Assembly (NCBI GenBank): GCA_028554645.1
Contig: JAQOOI010000064.1
Span: 1,736,001-1,800,000, forward strand
Reading direction: 5' to 3'
Length of the DNA stretch: 64,000 bases
Origin: Omphalotus guepiniiformis
Taxonomy: Eukaryota; Basidiomycota; Agaricomycetes; Agaricales; Omphalotaceae
Shown: piece after piece, positions 40,995 through 54,300 of the stretch
Numbering within the stretch: position 1 is the stretch's first letter
Layout: each line of letters opens with the position of its first letter
The notes under the pieces: generated by a model
Told to the model about the DNA's origin: nothing
The model's input: the letters and a program-made list of their open reading frames with translations, nothing else
The model's database searches: none
Position numbers and translations under genes: made by a program

Positions 40995-42952
40995 ATGTCC
41001 GCTGTTCCACAATCAGGTCAGCTCTTATTCTCGCGTTTTATTTGCAAAAATATACTCAAGGCTGCAGGCCCTTCGTCTAAGAAGCGTGCCACTAATGTTG
41101 ATGTCGAAAGTAAACAGCGCAAGGTCCAGAAAGGTCAGATAATTTAATGACAATGTCATCGGACTAAGACTAATGAGCATTTTGCCTGCAGTTCACCCTT
41201 TCTTCACTCAAAGCTTCAAAGATAAACCACCTAGCTCTTTTCACTGGCACAAACCTCTCGGCCCAAAAGGTACCTGCTTGCATGGAACCAATCTCACACC
41301 TGCTTCCTCTACCAAAGTCGCCACGTTCGATCTTGACGGAACCTTGATCAAATCGAGCTTCGGGAAAGGTGTTACTAAGAAGAAGGCTCCGAAGGATGCA
41401 CCTCCTGCTTGGGAGTGGTGGAGAGAGAAAGTACCTGCAACACTGCAAGAGCTGCATTCTGATGGGCGAGTCATCAAACTACCGTTTCTCCCCCGCGATG
41501 CTTATCCTATTGCATAGATATTCAATCGTCATCATCTCGAATCAGGCTCTCCGAGGTGCACAGATAACTACCTGGAAAGAGAAAGTTTCGCTAATAGCAG
41601 CCGCTGTACGACTCTCGTTTTGCATCCGTTATTCACGCCAATACCAATCAATATTCTTTTGTTAGCTCCCATCCCTCCCCTTTCGGATTTTCGCTGCAAC
41701 TTCCAAAGACCAGTACCGAAAAGTTCTCATACTCCTTTCTTCCGGACTGCATCATCAATGTTGACTTGGCTTCACTAGCCTATGACAGGAATGTGGACAG
41801 AGTTGGCACATATATTCCGGAACGACGGTATAGAGATAGGTATGATCTTCACGTGAACCTGAGCCGTCCTTTAGTTCACCTACGCGACCTTTCTCAGATA
41901 AATCTGCTTCGTTTTTTGTCGGCGACGCAGCTGGTCGCCCAGATGATTTTGCGTCAACGGATCGCAAGTGGGCTTTGAACGTGGGCATCCCATTCCACAC
42001 TCCAGAGGTAAGTTAGAGCTCAAAATGTTTCGTCGAGATACATATTCATCATCGCGCCATTCAGGAATATTTTCTCAAAATTCCGCCACAAAATAATTTC
42101 TCGCTTGATGGTTTCAATGTGGCAAACCTGCCTGAACGTCCGTCGTCTTGGCTTAAGTTTACTATGTGGTTGTCTTACACTGAGAGGCGGACACAGTACC
42201 CCCTTTCATTCCTACCCATGTTCCTGTGATACCCAAACCCCGCATACAGGAGATAGTCATATTTGTAGGATATCCCAGTTTAGGGAAATCCTCGTTATAT
42301 CGTCGTTTGTTTGCGCCTTTAGGCTACCAGCATGTCAATCAGGTCAGAGGTGTCGCTTCTCCAATGCGCAACCGCCAGGTCTAAAGTCTCTGATAGGACA
42401 TTCTTGGAACCCGAGCCAAATGCATCAAAAAGGTTGAGGAAGCGTTGAAGGAAGGACTTAGTGTTGTCATAGGTAAACATCCTCGCACAAATTTGCCCAC
42501 CTTGGGCTCACATAAGAGCTTCCTCAGACAACACTAACCGAGATGCGCAAACGAGAAAGTATTACATAGACCTAGCTCAAAAACATAAAGTACCCATACG
42601 GTACGACTCTGTCTGCCACCCCATTTGCTCCACACTGATTAGTTGGGTAGATGTTTCCTATTCACGGGATCGATGGAGCTTGCGTGGCACAACAATCTCT
42701 ATCGTGCTTTTAATCTTCCACCTGCAGTCGCAGCCCGAGAGGTCAGAACATTTGTTCTCTGTTGTTAATCACACTAACGAGTTGACCTAGGAGCAGCGCG
42801 AAGCTCTTCCGTACTTGGCATTCACTTCGTTCAAGAGTAATTATGAGGAACCCCGGATGTCTGAAGGGTTCTCCGAGATCATGCAAGTTAATTGGCTCTT
42901 CGAGGGGACTGAGGAGGAGAGGAAGTACTGGAGCATGTGGCTGCAAGTCTGA
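40995..42952 (+). CDS. PNK1: Polynucleotide kinase 3'-phosphatase
   Basis: DNA repair enzyme that makes 5'-phosphate and 3'-hydroxyl ends ready for ligation. Order: short basic N-terminus ([17 protein letters not shown]), then a HAD phosphatase domain with the nucleophile motif [27 protein letters not shown], and [20 protein letters not shown]. The kinase domain follows: P-loop [68 protein letters not shown], and the C-terminal [14 protein letters not shown]...[13 protein letters not shown]. It has no FHA domain, like the fission yeast enzyme. Many short introns, so some joints are approximate. Confidence 0.93.
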
Positions 42953-43023
42953 AGGTCGTCATAGAGCATCTAATGTCTTATATATCCGATAAATTGTACA
43001 CCTCTATCTTCACTTCCAGCCTA

Positions 43024-44429
43024 TTAATTAGATGTATTATTACCAGCATCCATATAGTGCACCTCTGAACAACTTCTAAGCTTCTCCGCGCCTTGCTCAG
43101 GCGTGATATCTCGCTGTGCTTCGGCCATGAGCTCTATACTAAATACTGAAATCAGGTCGTGAATTCTAACACCGTAGCATAGAAGACCTACCCAGCCATG
43201 AATTTCTTGACTGTAGCACTTCTCAATAAAGGCGGTGAGAAATGCAGATGCAAGTGTGCGATATCATCTTCATCACTCGTTTCAGGAGAAGACGAGGGGA
43301 TTGGTCGTTGATGAATACCCATAGAATAGGGGAACGAGCAAGAGAAGAGATTATCATATCGTATAGTAACTTTGGATAGAACTTCTGCAAAAGAAGTCTT
43401 TTCCTCGGCTGTAAGGTGACAGATGGAGGGTATGTGTCGTTTATACGGCAACACTGATCCTCGAGAATCAGACAGGCAGGAGGAACAAAGCATATGATTT
43501 GCTTACGGAGAATCTCATAAGGCCAGTAGGCCCACCACGGAATAACAGCTACCCAATGATCGTTCTTGACTACAACTCTTTCGGTATTGGGCATGTTCAC
43601 TTCCGTGAACGCGTACTCGCATAGCATGCAGGGCATACCTAAGTAGCCGGAGTTGGAAAAAGACATTACACGAGGTTCTATATGATATCACGAACCGTTA
43701 GGCCCCTTCGATGCATCGCTAGGAGGAGGGTCGGATTTGGAATAGCGAACGAGAGATGCTATTTCTTTCGACGGAAGGGTTGGGACGGCTGTGAACGACC
43801 ATATTTGGCCGTGCGGATGAGGATTAGAACAGCCCATCATAGCACCTTTGTTCTGACACCAAGGGAAAATAAGTAAAACTAGGAACTCTTTGGTGAATTC
43901 AAAATATAGACCTCAAAGATCTGAACATGTTTAATTCCCTCTTGCGAACCCCGCTTCACATAGATCTTGATCCATTCGTCCACGATCCGTTCAACATCTT
44001 CAAGCGGCAGTCTCGGAATAGTCAGATCGTGGCGCGGATGGAAGATCAAGACATCACAAGCGCCTCCTACAGGCTCTGTGGTAAGCAGGTGATGAGGGGG
44101 AGCAGGTGCTTCAGGCATTGGGGGAGGCAAGACAGCGGCGAAATCGTTCTCGAAAACATATGTGTGGTCGTAAGATTCTGTCTTGTATCCACCAGCTCTT
44201 GTGTTACCGGGACAAAGATAGCAAGATTGATCGTACTGAGGAAGAGAAATAGGCTGGGGAGGTTCCACTTGACCTAGCCAAGGGCGTTTGTTACGATGAG
44301 GAGAGACGATGATATACTCATTTGTGAGAGGATTAACTGGAAATAATGTGTTGAATAAACGTAGACCTTTAGGAATAGATACATACAGCGTCTATGAGGG
44401 TGAGTTGATGGGTCGAAAGTTTCAGCCAT
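43024..44429 (-). CDS. GAL7: Galactose-1-phosphate uridylyltransferase
   Basis: Leloir pathway enzyme that swaps UDP between UDP-glucose and galactose 1-phosphate. The start [14 protein letters not shown] joins across the first intron to [20 protein letters not shown]. Next: zinc-binding [42 protein letters not shown], and the active-site [12 protein letters not shown] (nucleophilic His in HPH). Then come [18 protein letters not shown] and [20 protein letters not shown]. The full set of catalytic residues is present. The end is [13 protein letters not shown]. About eight introns. It is not next to other GAL genes; the divergent neighbour is DDX41, 154 bp from start to start. Confidence 0.95.
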
Positions 44430-44583
44430 ACTTACTCCAGACAATCAGTGAAATCTTTAAAATATTCATCCACGTTCTCACACCGGTCCGGTATATGGCA
44501 TACACGGCCCGTCTATTGCTAGCCACGTGCGCCATTTCACGACTTTGAACTCTCGCGTTTACCGCGACCTGAGATCATAATTC

Positions 44584-46824
<2,241 letters not shown>

Positions 46825-47460
46825 TCGATTAATGTGTTTGTATAGATTATTGTAGTTGTACTCCCAACTCCCGTGAGGCGAACACACTGCGTAGGCTCTC
46901 CTCTTACTCTGACGGTTCGTAGCGCGGGTCGTTCGAGTCTGCCCCGCTCTAGTCGTCGCTGGCACTCGAGGCTTAGCGTCTTGCTTCCACTACAGTTGCA
47001 TTGGCATGCGTATAAAGAGATTGTACTGCCCGCCAGGATAGTTTATTGAATGTACACAATCCACATATACACAGAAATTTTTACAAATCTGTCTGTCTAT
47101 TAGTACTATCTGATTTGAACAAGGTACATCAGTTGTTACACGAGCCATGCATTTGTCTGATAGGTGCTGAAAATCTGATCTGCTTCACTATACATGACGA
47201 TCCCAAGAGAGAGAATCAGTCAATGCCGAAGACAGGCTGTTGTGAAGTAAAATCGCCAATGAAATTAGCATACATCCAAGTTGTGAATACGGAATACACA
47301 AACGAAATTTGGTTCGTCGAGTCACTAATAGGAGCCCTCTTTCAACGACTTGGGGTATTATATTTGTATTTCTGCAGTCCTAATTTGTTCTTGCTGGTCT
47401 CAGTGTATTCCTGCCCGACCAGCCTTACCTTTAGCTTTGACCTGGTATCTAAGAATAATA
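46825..47460. other. Convergent intergenic region, no gene seen
   Basis: About 640 bp between the DDX41 and RecQ-like stops. A 141-codon plus-strand frame (47046-47471) has no family likeness, is Cys/Leu-rich without order, and overlaps the RecQ-like end; I treat it as chance. Near 46920-46950 a TTCGAGT loop with flanking G and C runs resembles a tRNA T-arm, but no full cloverleaf could be built. Confidence 0.4.
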
Positions 47461-50400
47461 TTAAGCTGTGAACTTGTACTGTGCGAAGAACTTACCCGAA
47501 ACCAGAGGGGGATTTCCTGCCTGACTCTCTATGCAAACACTCAAAAATTGTGGACCGTATTTCTTCCACCTCTCTTCAACATAAGCCTCTCGTTCCTCGG
47601 TAGCTGTAATGCCAGCAGTATTACGAAGGACTTTTTGGAAGGCCATATAATCTGAAGAAATAAACAGACCAAGGGCAGTCATATTGTTGTAATTACCTCG
47701 ATAACGGGGCCTACCTTGTGGTGTAACGGCGCTCAGCTGAATGAGCGTTTCGTCACTCAAGACGTTGAATGCATTTACTCCACGTGAAAACGCCAACTAC
47801 CGTGAACGAGTAAGAAACTTCATCTATTGTGGAGAATATGTCACTTGCATTTCGGCGAAGATTTTGCAGACGTCGAAGTAACGACGATTCTTTGCGATCA
47901 TCTTGATTAGTCGAGTACATTTCGACGATGCTCTCTTCAACCAGTGTCTGGGATTCATCTTGAGTATCAAAGACAGGTCCTGAAGGACCGGAATCGTTTC
48001 GGGAATCAGGGGAAGAGGATATGCGGGCTTTCATAGTTTCACCGTTGTCCACATTTCTTCGAATTTTCATGGCCAACCGAAATTTCGGCTGAAGCACAGA
48101 CCTTGCGCTGGGACCTGGCTGAAAGGCATGCTAATATCAGCTACATCTCAATACCATGTAGATGTTACTACACACCTCAACGTAAGCACCTCCCTCAGAA
48201 ACAAAAGTTTCGTTCAGTGCGCCTAAGTAGGACAGCTTATCGAACATTTGCTCAATTTGGTCCTTGGTCATATGAGATCCAGCGCCAAAGCGATTATTTT
48301 GATGTCCTCTCCCGGCCTGGACAGCAGGGTCGTTGACACCCCCGAACACCGCTTGACAATACGTGAGGGACACCTTCTTCCTCGAAAGACTTTGCACCAA
48401 TCGAATAGCATCTTGAGCTTCCATCGTGAAGTCTTCTTCGACTAGATCAGTATCCACACAAACATCGCAATGCCCGCAAGACCCTTCATGATTTTCGCCT
48501 AGGACATGCAAGAGCTGTTTTCGCCGACAGACGCTCTCGCTTTCACAGTATTTGACGACGTCGTAAGCCTCGCTCTTCCCCTGAGACCGATTCGATAGGC
48601 TGGCCAGATGCCGATTTTCTCTGAAGTTATAGCCTGCCGATGTAGGTCAGAAAGCGCATTCACAGTGATTTTTGGCTTACAAAGAAGGCAATCAGCGGGT
48701 TGCCCATCACGGCCTGCATTATCTGTCTCCCAATAGTAGCTTATTAGCAGGAAACCAGTAAGGCTCGTGTCTATGCTCTGCAAACAGGCATGGCGTACCT
48801 GCTGAGACTCATGGGCAAATCGTAGTGTATGACGAACCGAACTAGAAGGACCTGTTCAACCTGGATGGACGATTTACCACATAGAATGTACACCCACTAT
48901 CGTCCCGTTCGAGAGTCGGGTCAGAATTAGTCTACTCTGTAGTTAGAGCATTCGGACATAGGAAAGGGCTTGTTCTCACCGTAGTAAGAAGAATCTTGTA
49001 TCTCTGATTTTTCCAATCCGATAACGCCTTCTCTCGAAGAGTGGCTTCCATCTCTCCGTGACAACATACTGCACTCAACCCCGATTCAGTGAGCCTAGGG
49101 GCGAGTGATGCGCAGGCATTACTCGAAAGACAGTACACCACTCCTGTACCCTTAGGGTACTTGCCACGGATGAAAGAGATGACGTTTTCCAAAGCCGAGC
49201 TCGACTTGTAGGTGACAGCATAATGGAGGTCCTTCCGATCGAAAGACTGTCTGAAGGAGGTATAGTCTTCTAATTTGAGTCCAGTCACAATCTTCTGGAC
49301 CTCTGCATCCGCGGATGCCTCTGCTAGGGCTACGATGGGCACATCAGGATAGCGAGCGCGAAGGCTGCAAATATATCCACACTAAGCGCGTCAATGAATG
49401 GCTTGTTACTCAAAGGAGTTCCACTTACGCTGATGTCACTGGCATGATCTTCAACGACAGTCAGAGCGTTGTCCAAGACGAAACGCGCGATATGCCCCTC
49501 TCGTGCTAGTTGATCAACGACTTCTCTCAGATCCGTCTCCCTTATTCCACCAGGATTCACAAACAACACCTCTGGTCGAGTGTTGCTCTTTAGCTGGCGG
49601 ATATCCGCAGGGTTGATCATCCTTTGCATTACATTGATACTTCTTGATTGTAGCGCCGCTACAGCAGCTTCGTCGAATGAATCCTGGGCAGAGAAGACTA
49701 TTGTCATCCCTTGCCTGACACTGTATTTGCTCATGGCGACGAGATGATAGCAAAAGTGTCTCGCGATTCCTGCTGGCGTCAGCACCAATACATCGCGTCC
49801 TTGGAGGGCGGTGTAGATTGCTTGAAACTGATCTTCCCTGAAAGATGCGAAGCCGAGAAAGGAAGACAAGTCCTTTCGGAACTTGTCCAGATCGAATGTT
49901 CTTGCACTTTCTTTGATGCTAGTAGCAGTACTAATGAAGCTGTTTTGCGCCGGCATGTTGTCCCGTTCGGTTGATAAAAGTTTTGTTGACCGACTGGGCT
50001 CACTGGATACTGGCGTCTTGGGTGCAATAGTACCGTCACTTGCATTCATTGACTGGAGCGAAATTATGCGATGACGAAGAAAAGCACTTTGACGAGATCA
50101 GAATATGCGCATCGATGAACAAGCTATTTCTACGTACTCCATTCTCATGAGAGTGACAATGTCAGCGGAACTCTCAGGATCCAGAAAGGCATTAGATATG
50201 AGGGCTGTATTTTGTGACACCTTGCCATAGTTGTAGGCGAACTGGGCACGGATATTGGGTGAAACCTAATAATATATCGAGTGAGTCTACGCGCGGCGTG
50301 TGCAGAAGTTGAAGTACCAGCACCTGCCCTGCCGGTGTAGAACGCTCCTGAGCTACTCGAGAACCAAGTTGGGGATCCTGCGACTTGGTGGATTTACTCG

Positions 50401-50853
50401 TCATTTGAGTTTCCTGATCAGCCTTGGTAGGCCGAGGCGCATCTTGGGGTTCATTAGATGAATTGTTCTCCTTGGATCGTTTGCACGAAGGTTCGGAAAA
50501 ATCTAAACTGTCTGAAGAGCTGCGTTTCAGGGATGCAGCTGGTGAGGAATCGGAAAGGTAAATCAGAGGGATCGTGTCTGTTTGTGTCAAATTCGGCCGA
50601 TTATTAGGGCCGAGAACCTTGACGCGTTTTACTGCGACTGGAGTGCAGGAAGCTAATGATTTTTGATTACCATGGCTTGAAACTAACATATGAAGATACG
50701 AACTTGGCACTGCGGATATGTTACTTGAAGCTACAAGTGCTGGTTTAAACTTCGATTGCTATATTTTCTTCAGCATCTACAGTACAAGGATACGATATAT
50801 GTACTGACCTTTGCTGGAGTGGCAGCAGGCTCAGGCCTATAAGGCTGCAGCAT
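47461..50853 (-). CDS. RecQ-family protein with degenerate helicase motifs
   Basis: The layout is RecQ: a low-complexity N-terminus (MLQPYRPEPAATPAK, then Ser-rich), RecA1, RecA2, zinc-binding and winged-helix parts, and an HRDC-like end. The fold is clear from LGFASFREDQFQAI (motif 0), GVVYCLSSNACASLAPRL, CCHGEMEATLREKALSDW, FVIHYDLPMSLS and the intact zinc site (YCESESVCRRKQLL, CGHCDVC). The catalytic motifs are not intact. Walker A is TPAGIARHFCYHL instead of MPTGGGKSLCYQL. The DEAH box is DNAL. Motif VI is YYWETDNAGRDG with the arginine finger lost. No frameshift or stop is needed in the model, so it looks like a maintained pseudohelicase rather than a pseudogene. It diverges from NUF2, 145 bp start to start. 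Confidence 0.8.
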
Positions 50854-50998
50854 GACATGGAGGAGGGACAAAGATGGGTTAAGGTCACATGACTGACGCG
50901 TCTGAGCTGTCACACTCACGCGACGCGCCTGTCACGCGATTCCATCACCTTTGTTCAAACCTCTCACTTACATCTCTTACCAGTTACTTACGTTCACG

Positions 50999-52756
50999 AT
51001 GGCAAAAGGAATATATCCAGCAATGTCCATATCTGATGTGATAAGTGCTCTCGCAGGGTGGGGTCTTTCAATAGAAGAAGAGCACCTTTTGAGACCGACG
51101 CCTGACTTCGTTGAAGGTGTCTTTTGTGCATGTCTCGAACAAGTCACCGACATTAAACGTGAAAACTTGCTGGACCCTGCTCAGGATGCATTATCTGTGT
51201 CAGTCATTGAGGAAAAGGTGTGTGTATATTTGCGTCTCTTAATGCTAATGAACTTATTCTGCGTAGGATATTTATCTGTCTGCATTAACCCACAACCTCG
51301 TCCTACATCATTTGTACGCTGCCCCATCAACTCACACTGTCGTGTCATACCAACTAGATGTGTAGAACACGCTTTGCCGCCGCAGCCAGGGTGGATGACT
51401 TTTCTGCTGTGGACCTTTCCAATCCTCGACGAGACCGTACACTCATTCTCCTTTCTGCCTTCATCAACTTTGTCAAATTCACACAACAGCTCTGCGAACC
51501 TTTTGTTAAGGATCTCACGGACAGGTCCGAATCAATCCTTACAGAACGAGACCATGTTTCGCGCAAACTACAGGATATCCAAACACAGATTCGAGAAATG
51601 AAGTACGTTTCTGTCGTCCTTCGGCTGTTGATTTAGGGCTAACATCATGAACAGGGCAAAGATAGCGGAAGATGAACCAAGATGTGAACAATTACGCTCA
51701 GAAAATGCCGCTTTACGTTCTCAAATGCTGGAGACCAAGGAATCCCAGATGGCTGCTGTACAAGAAGTAGAGATGCTTAAGGAAGAAAAGAAAGAGCTGA
51801 TCAAGAGAAAGGTGCAATTGCATGTGTATGACGCGATGCCTGCTCATGATATTTCAGGAAGCTCTTAATCTTGAGCTAGAGAGTGTATCCGATGGCATTC
51901 GACGTGCTCGCGGTCGAATTGTCCAGTCGCCAGAGCGCATCAAACGTACTATTACAACGATGAGTTCTACTGTCATCGAGGACAAGAGGACGGTGGCCTC
52001 GAATGAAGCGAAAGCTCGTGATCTTCAGGCGAAGGTCAATGCTCTACACACGATTGAGCAGGTGATCTGCCGAGCCTTCCTGTCTACATAACGTATCATT
52101 GATCGATATGCTATAGGACATTCGTGGTTGTATAGATCAACTTCAAGCGATAGAAAAAGAAGCTCTATCTCTTCAAGCTTCACAGAAGGAACTTGCAGAC
52201 CTGAAGGATCATCTCGACGACAAGAAGATCGAGCGTAACGAACTCCAGTTACGCCAAGAGGTGCGTCGATTATGCTTTGGCAATCGAAAGCTTTCATCAT
52301 GACCGCGACTATCAGCGCGTAGAGAAACAACTATCAAACGCGTATCAGAAGCTCGAACATGCCCAGAAACGAGCTGAAGACAAGAAGGCTGCTAATCAAC
52401 GGACTATTGATCGATTGCAAGCTGAATACGACGAGATGGCCATTGAGAGGAAAGAGAACGACATGCAATTGCAGGAGATACGTGCAGAGGCTGACGAAGT
52501 TGAAGCCAAGGTAAGGGATATGATGCATGCATGGGGAACGCGAACGCTAAATGTACCTTCCAGATGGCAGAGCATCTGAAAGCAAGCGAGACTGAATTGA
52601 ACAGCTTGTTGGCGGAATATTGGGGCCTGAGGCGCGCAACAGGTAAGCTCTGTCTATTTCATTCACTCTCTGGCTTACGGTCTTCTCTGTTCAGATGTCT
52701 ACATGGAGACACTCGCCGATAAGTTGAATATGCGTGTTTCAACTAATGACCGATAG
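50999..52756 (+). CDS. NUF2: Kinetochore protein NUF2
   Basis: NDC80-complex subunit that binds microtubules at the kinetochore. The N-terminal calponin-homology part starts MAKGIYPAMSISDVISALAG, with RPTPDFVEGVFCACLEQ, the Nuf2 pattern. It ends with NPRRDRTLILLSAFINFVKF. A long coiled coil follows, heavy in Glu, Lys and Leu (TERDHVSRKLQDIQTQIREM, EEKKELIKRKEALNLELESV, SNAYQKLEHAQKRAEDKKAA), and it ends KLNMRVSTNDR. There are about eight short introns. The region around 51230-51380 (LTHNLVLHHLYA) needs one splice that I could not fix exactly. It is convergent with the ING gene, 89 bp between stops. Confidence 0.93.
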
Positions 52757-52845
52757 TCTACATATAGCATACATATATACCTTATATACATTTCTTGTAT
52801 TGTATTACTCTATGCAGAGCTGAGCGAACTACTAATGCACATCTG

Positions 52846-54233
52846 TCACCGCTTTCCCTTTCTCCGCTTGGGTTGGCAATTATCACAATACCAATTCTCA
52901 TGCTCCTCAGGCAACTGTTTCAACCCTATACATTCAAGGTGAAACTGGGGTACATACGCGATCAGAAACCGTCAACACAGCGATGTGAATGCGCTTACCC
53001 ATTCGATTTCACAATTTTCATTGTCACAAGCAACCATCTGCACAAAATCGATCAGCATTGCATCCTTTCAATCTCAAGAAGCAGCATGCCTTGCCGGAGG
53101 ATGGTTTGTTGCAGTAGCAATAGAGTTCAGTGGATTGCATTGCGGGCAATATTATCTTGAGCGAAGTCGACTGCTGAATCTCTTGTGGCTGCTGTCGCGG
53201 GGGCCGACCGCTCTTTCGCCGTCCTTGACGAGGCGCAGGCGTAGGCGGTTGTTCAGCTTCATCTACGGTAATGCCAAGCGTCAAGCCTCCTGAGCTATCA
53301 TCGTTGTCATCGTCGTCGTCGAGAGTTAGACCTCCAGCAGCAGCTTTAGTCCACCGTGCAAGGGGAACTATATCAGGAAGTAAGATAGGTGCAAGCTGTG
53401 TTCCAGGTCGGACACCAAGGCTGATTGCCATCTCTTGTTCTTTGATAGACTGACTGAGAACTCGGATTTGCCTGTCAATCTGCGAGCGTTTGGCTCGATT
53501 AGTGCGGTGAGCATACTTAGAAAGGCGGTAGTCACATAGTCATGAGCGGCTTGTGCCAGGTTAACTTTCTCCTGCGCGGCGCTTACTAGCTCCTCTGTGA
53601 GACAAGCAACAGACGACAGCATCTCCCGCCCTGTCGAAGACGCCGTCTTGCGTTCCACAAAGCCTTTCGGAGTAGACAATGGCGCGGTATCATTCTGAAT
53701 CCACGATAAAGTACGAGAATTTGTATTGCGTGATTCTGTTTCTACGTTAGCATCAACGTCTTCATTCAGAATCTCGGAGGACTGTGCTTCTACGCGCTCG
53801 GAATTCGCTGATGGGGATTGAGAGGCCAGAATACGACGGTGCGCAATATACTTTCGTAATGTCGGTAAAAGTTCCTCCACATTTCCTGTAGATAGCTTGT
53901 CGGTCCTTTCAATTGGAATAGTCTAGTCGAACACCTACCGTGTGTCTGCTGATCCAATTCACGCATGAGAGTGTACTGTCTATGCAATGTTAAAGGGACC
54001 TGGTCAATTACTAGTCGAATGAGAAAGGATTCAACGGGCAAGATTGTCATATTGCACGCACTTTCAAAGTGTTCCTCTCTAACCGCGTCCCAGACTTCTT
54101 TCTCCAGTGAATGTGCCTCTAATTCTTCCGTCTCCTCTGTTGCACTATTCTCTGTGCCATTCTCTGCGTGTGTCACTTCTTCGTCATCTTCAGCCTCGAG
54201 AAAAGCTTGAGAGCGCCTGCGCTTTCGAGACAT
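52846..54233 (-). CDS. ING-family PHD-finger protein (histone acetylation complex subunit)
   Basis: Chromatin reader of the ING/Yng family; such proteins bring acetyltransferase or deacetylase complexes to H3K4me3. The N-terminus is MSRKRRRSQAFLEAEDDEE, acidic. The ING helical domain shows VPLTLHRQYTLMRELDQQTH and EELLPTLRKYIAHRR. A Ser/Asp-rich linker (LTLDDDDDNDDSSGGLTL) follows, then a basic stretch (RQGRRKSGRPPRQQP). The C-terminal PHD finger is [42 protein letters not shown], giving the C4HC3 set, and a polybasic tail. The SGK-MVAC junction crosses a 52-nt intron with a GC donor (53038-53089). It diverges from the kinase gene by 67 bp. Confidence 0.85.
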
Positions 54234-54300
54234 TCGTGGAAGGATGAAAGGAAAGTGATTTGCACGTGAGTGCGGCGTTCGTATCTTCAATTCTATCGTG

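Noticed and set aside
46890..46990. Possible tRNA (TTCGAGT loop with G/C flanks)
   Set aside because: No 7-bp acceptor stem, D arm or anticodon arm could be placed on either strand, and the T stem has a mismatch.
47046..47471. 141-codon plus-strand frame
   Set aside because: No motif, no likely splice partners, and it runs into the 3' end of the RecQ-like gene; treated as chance.
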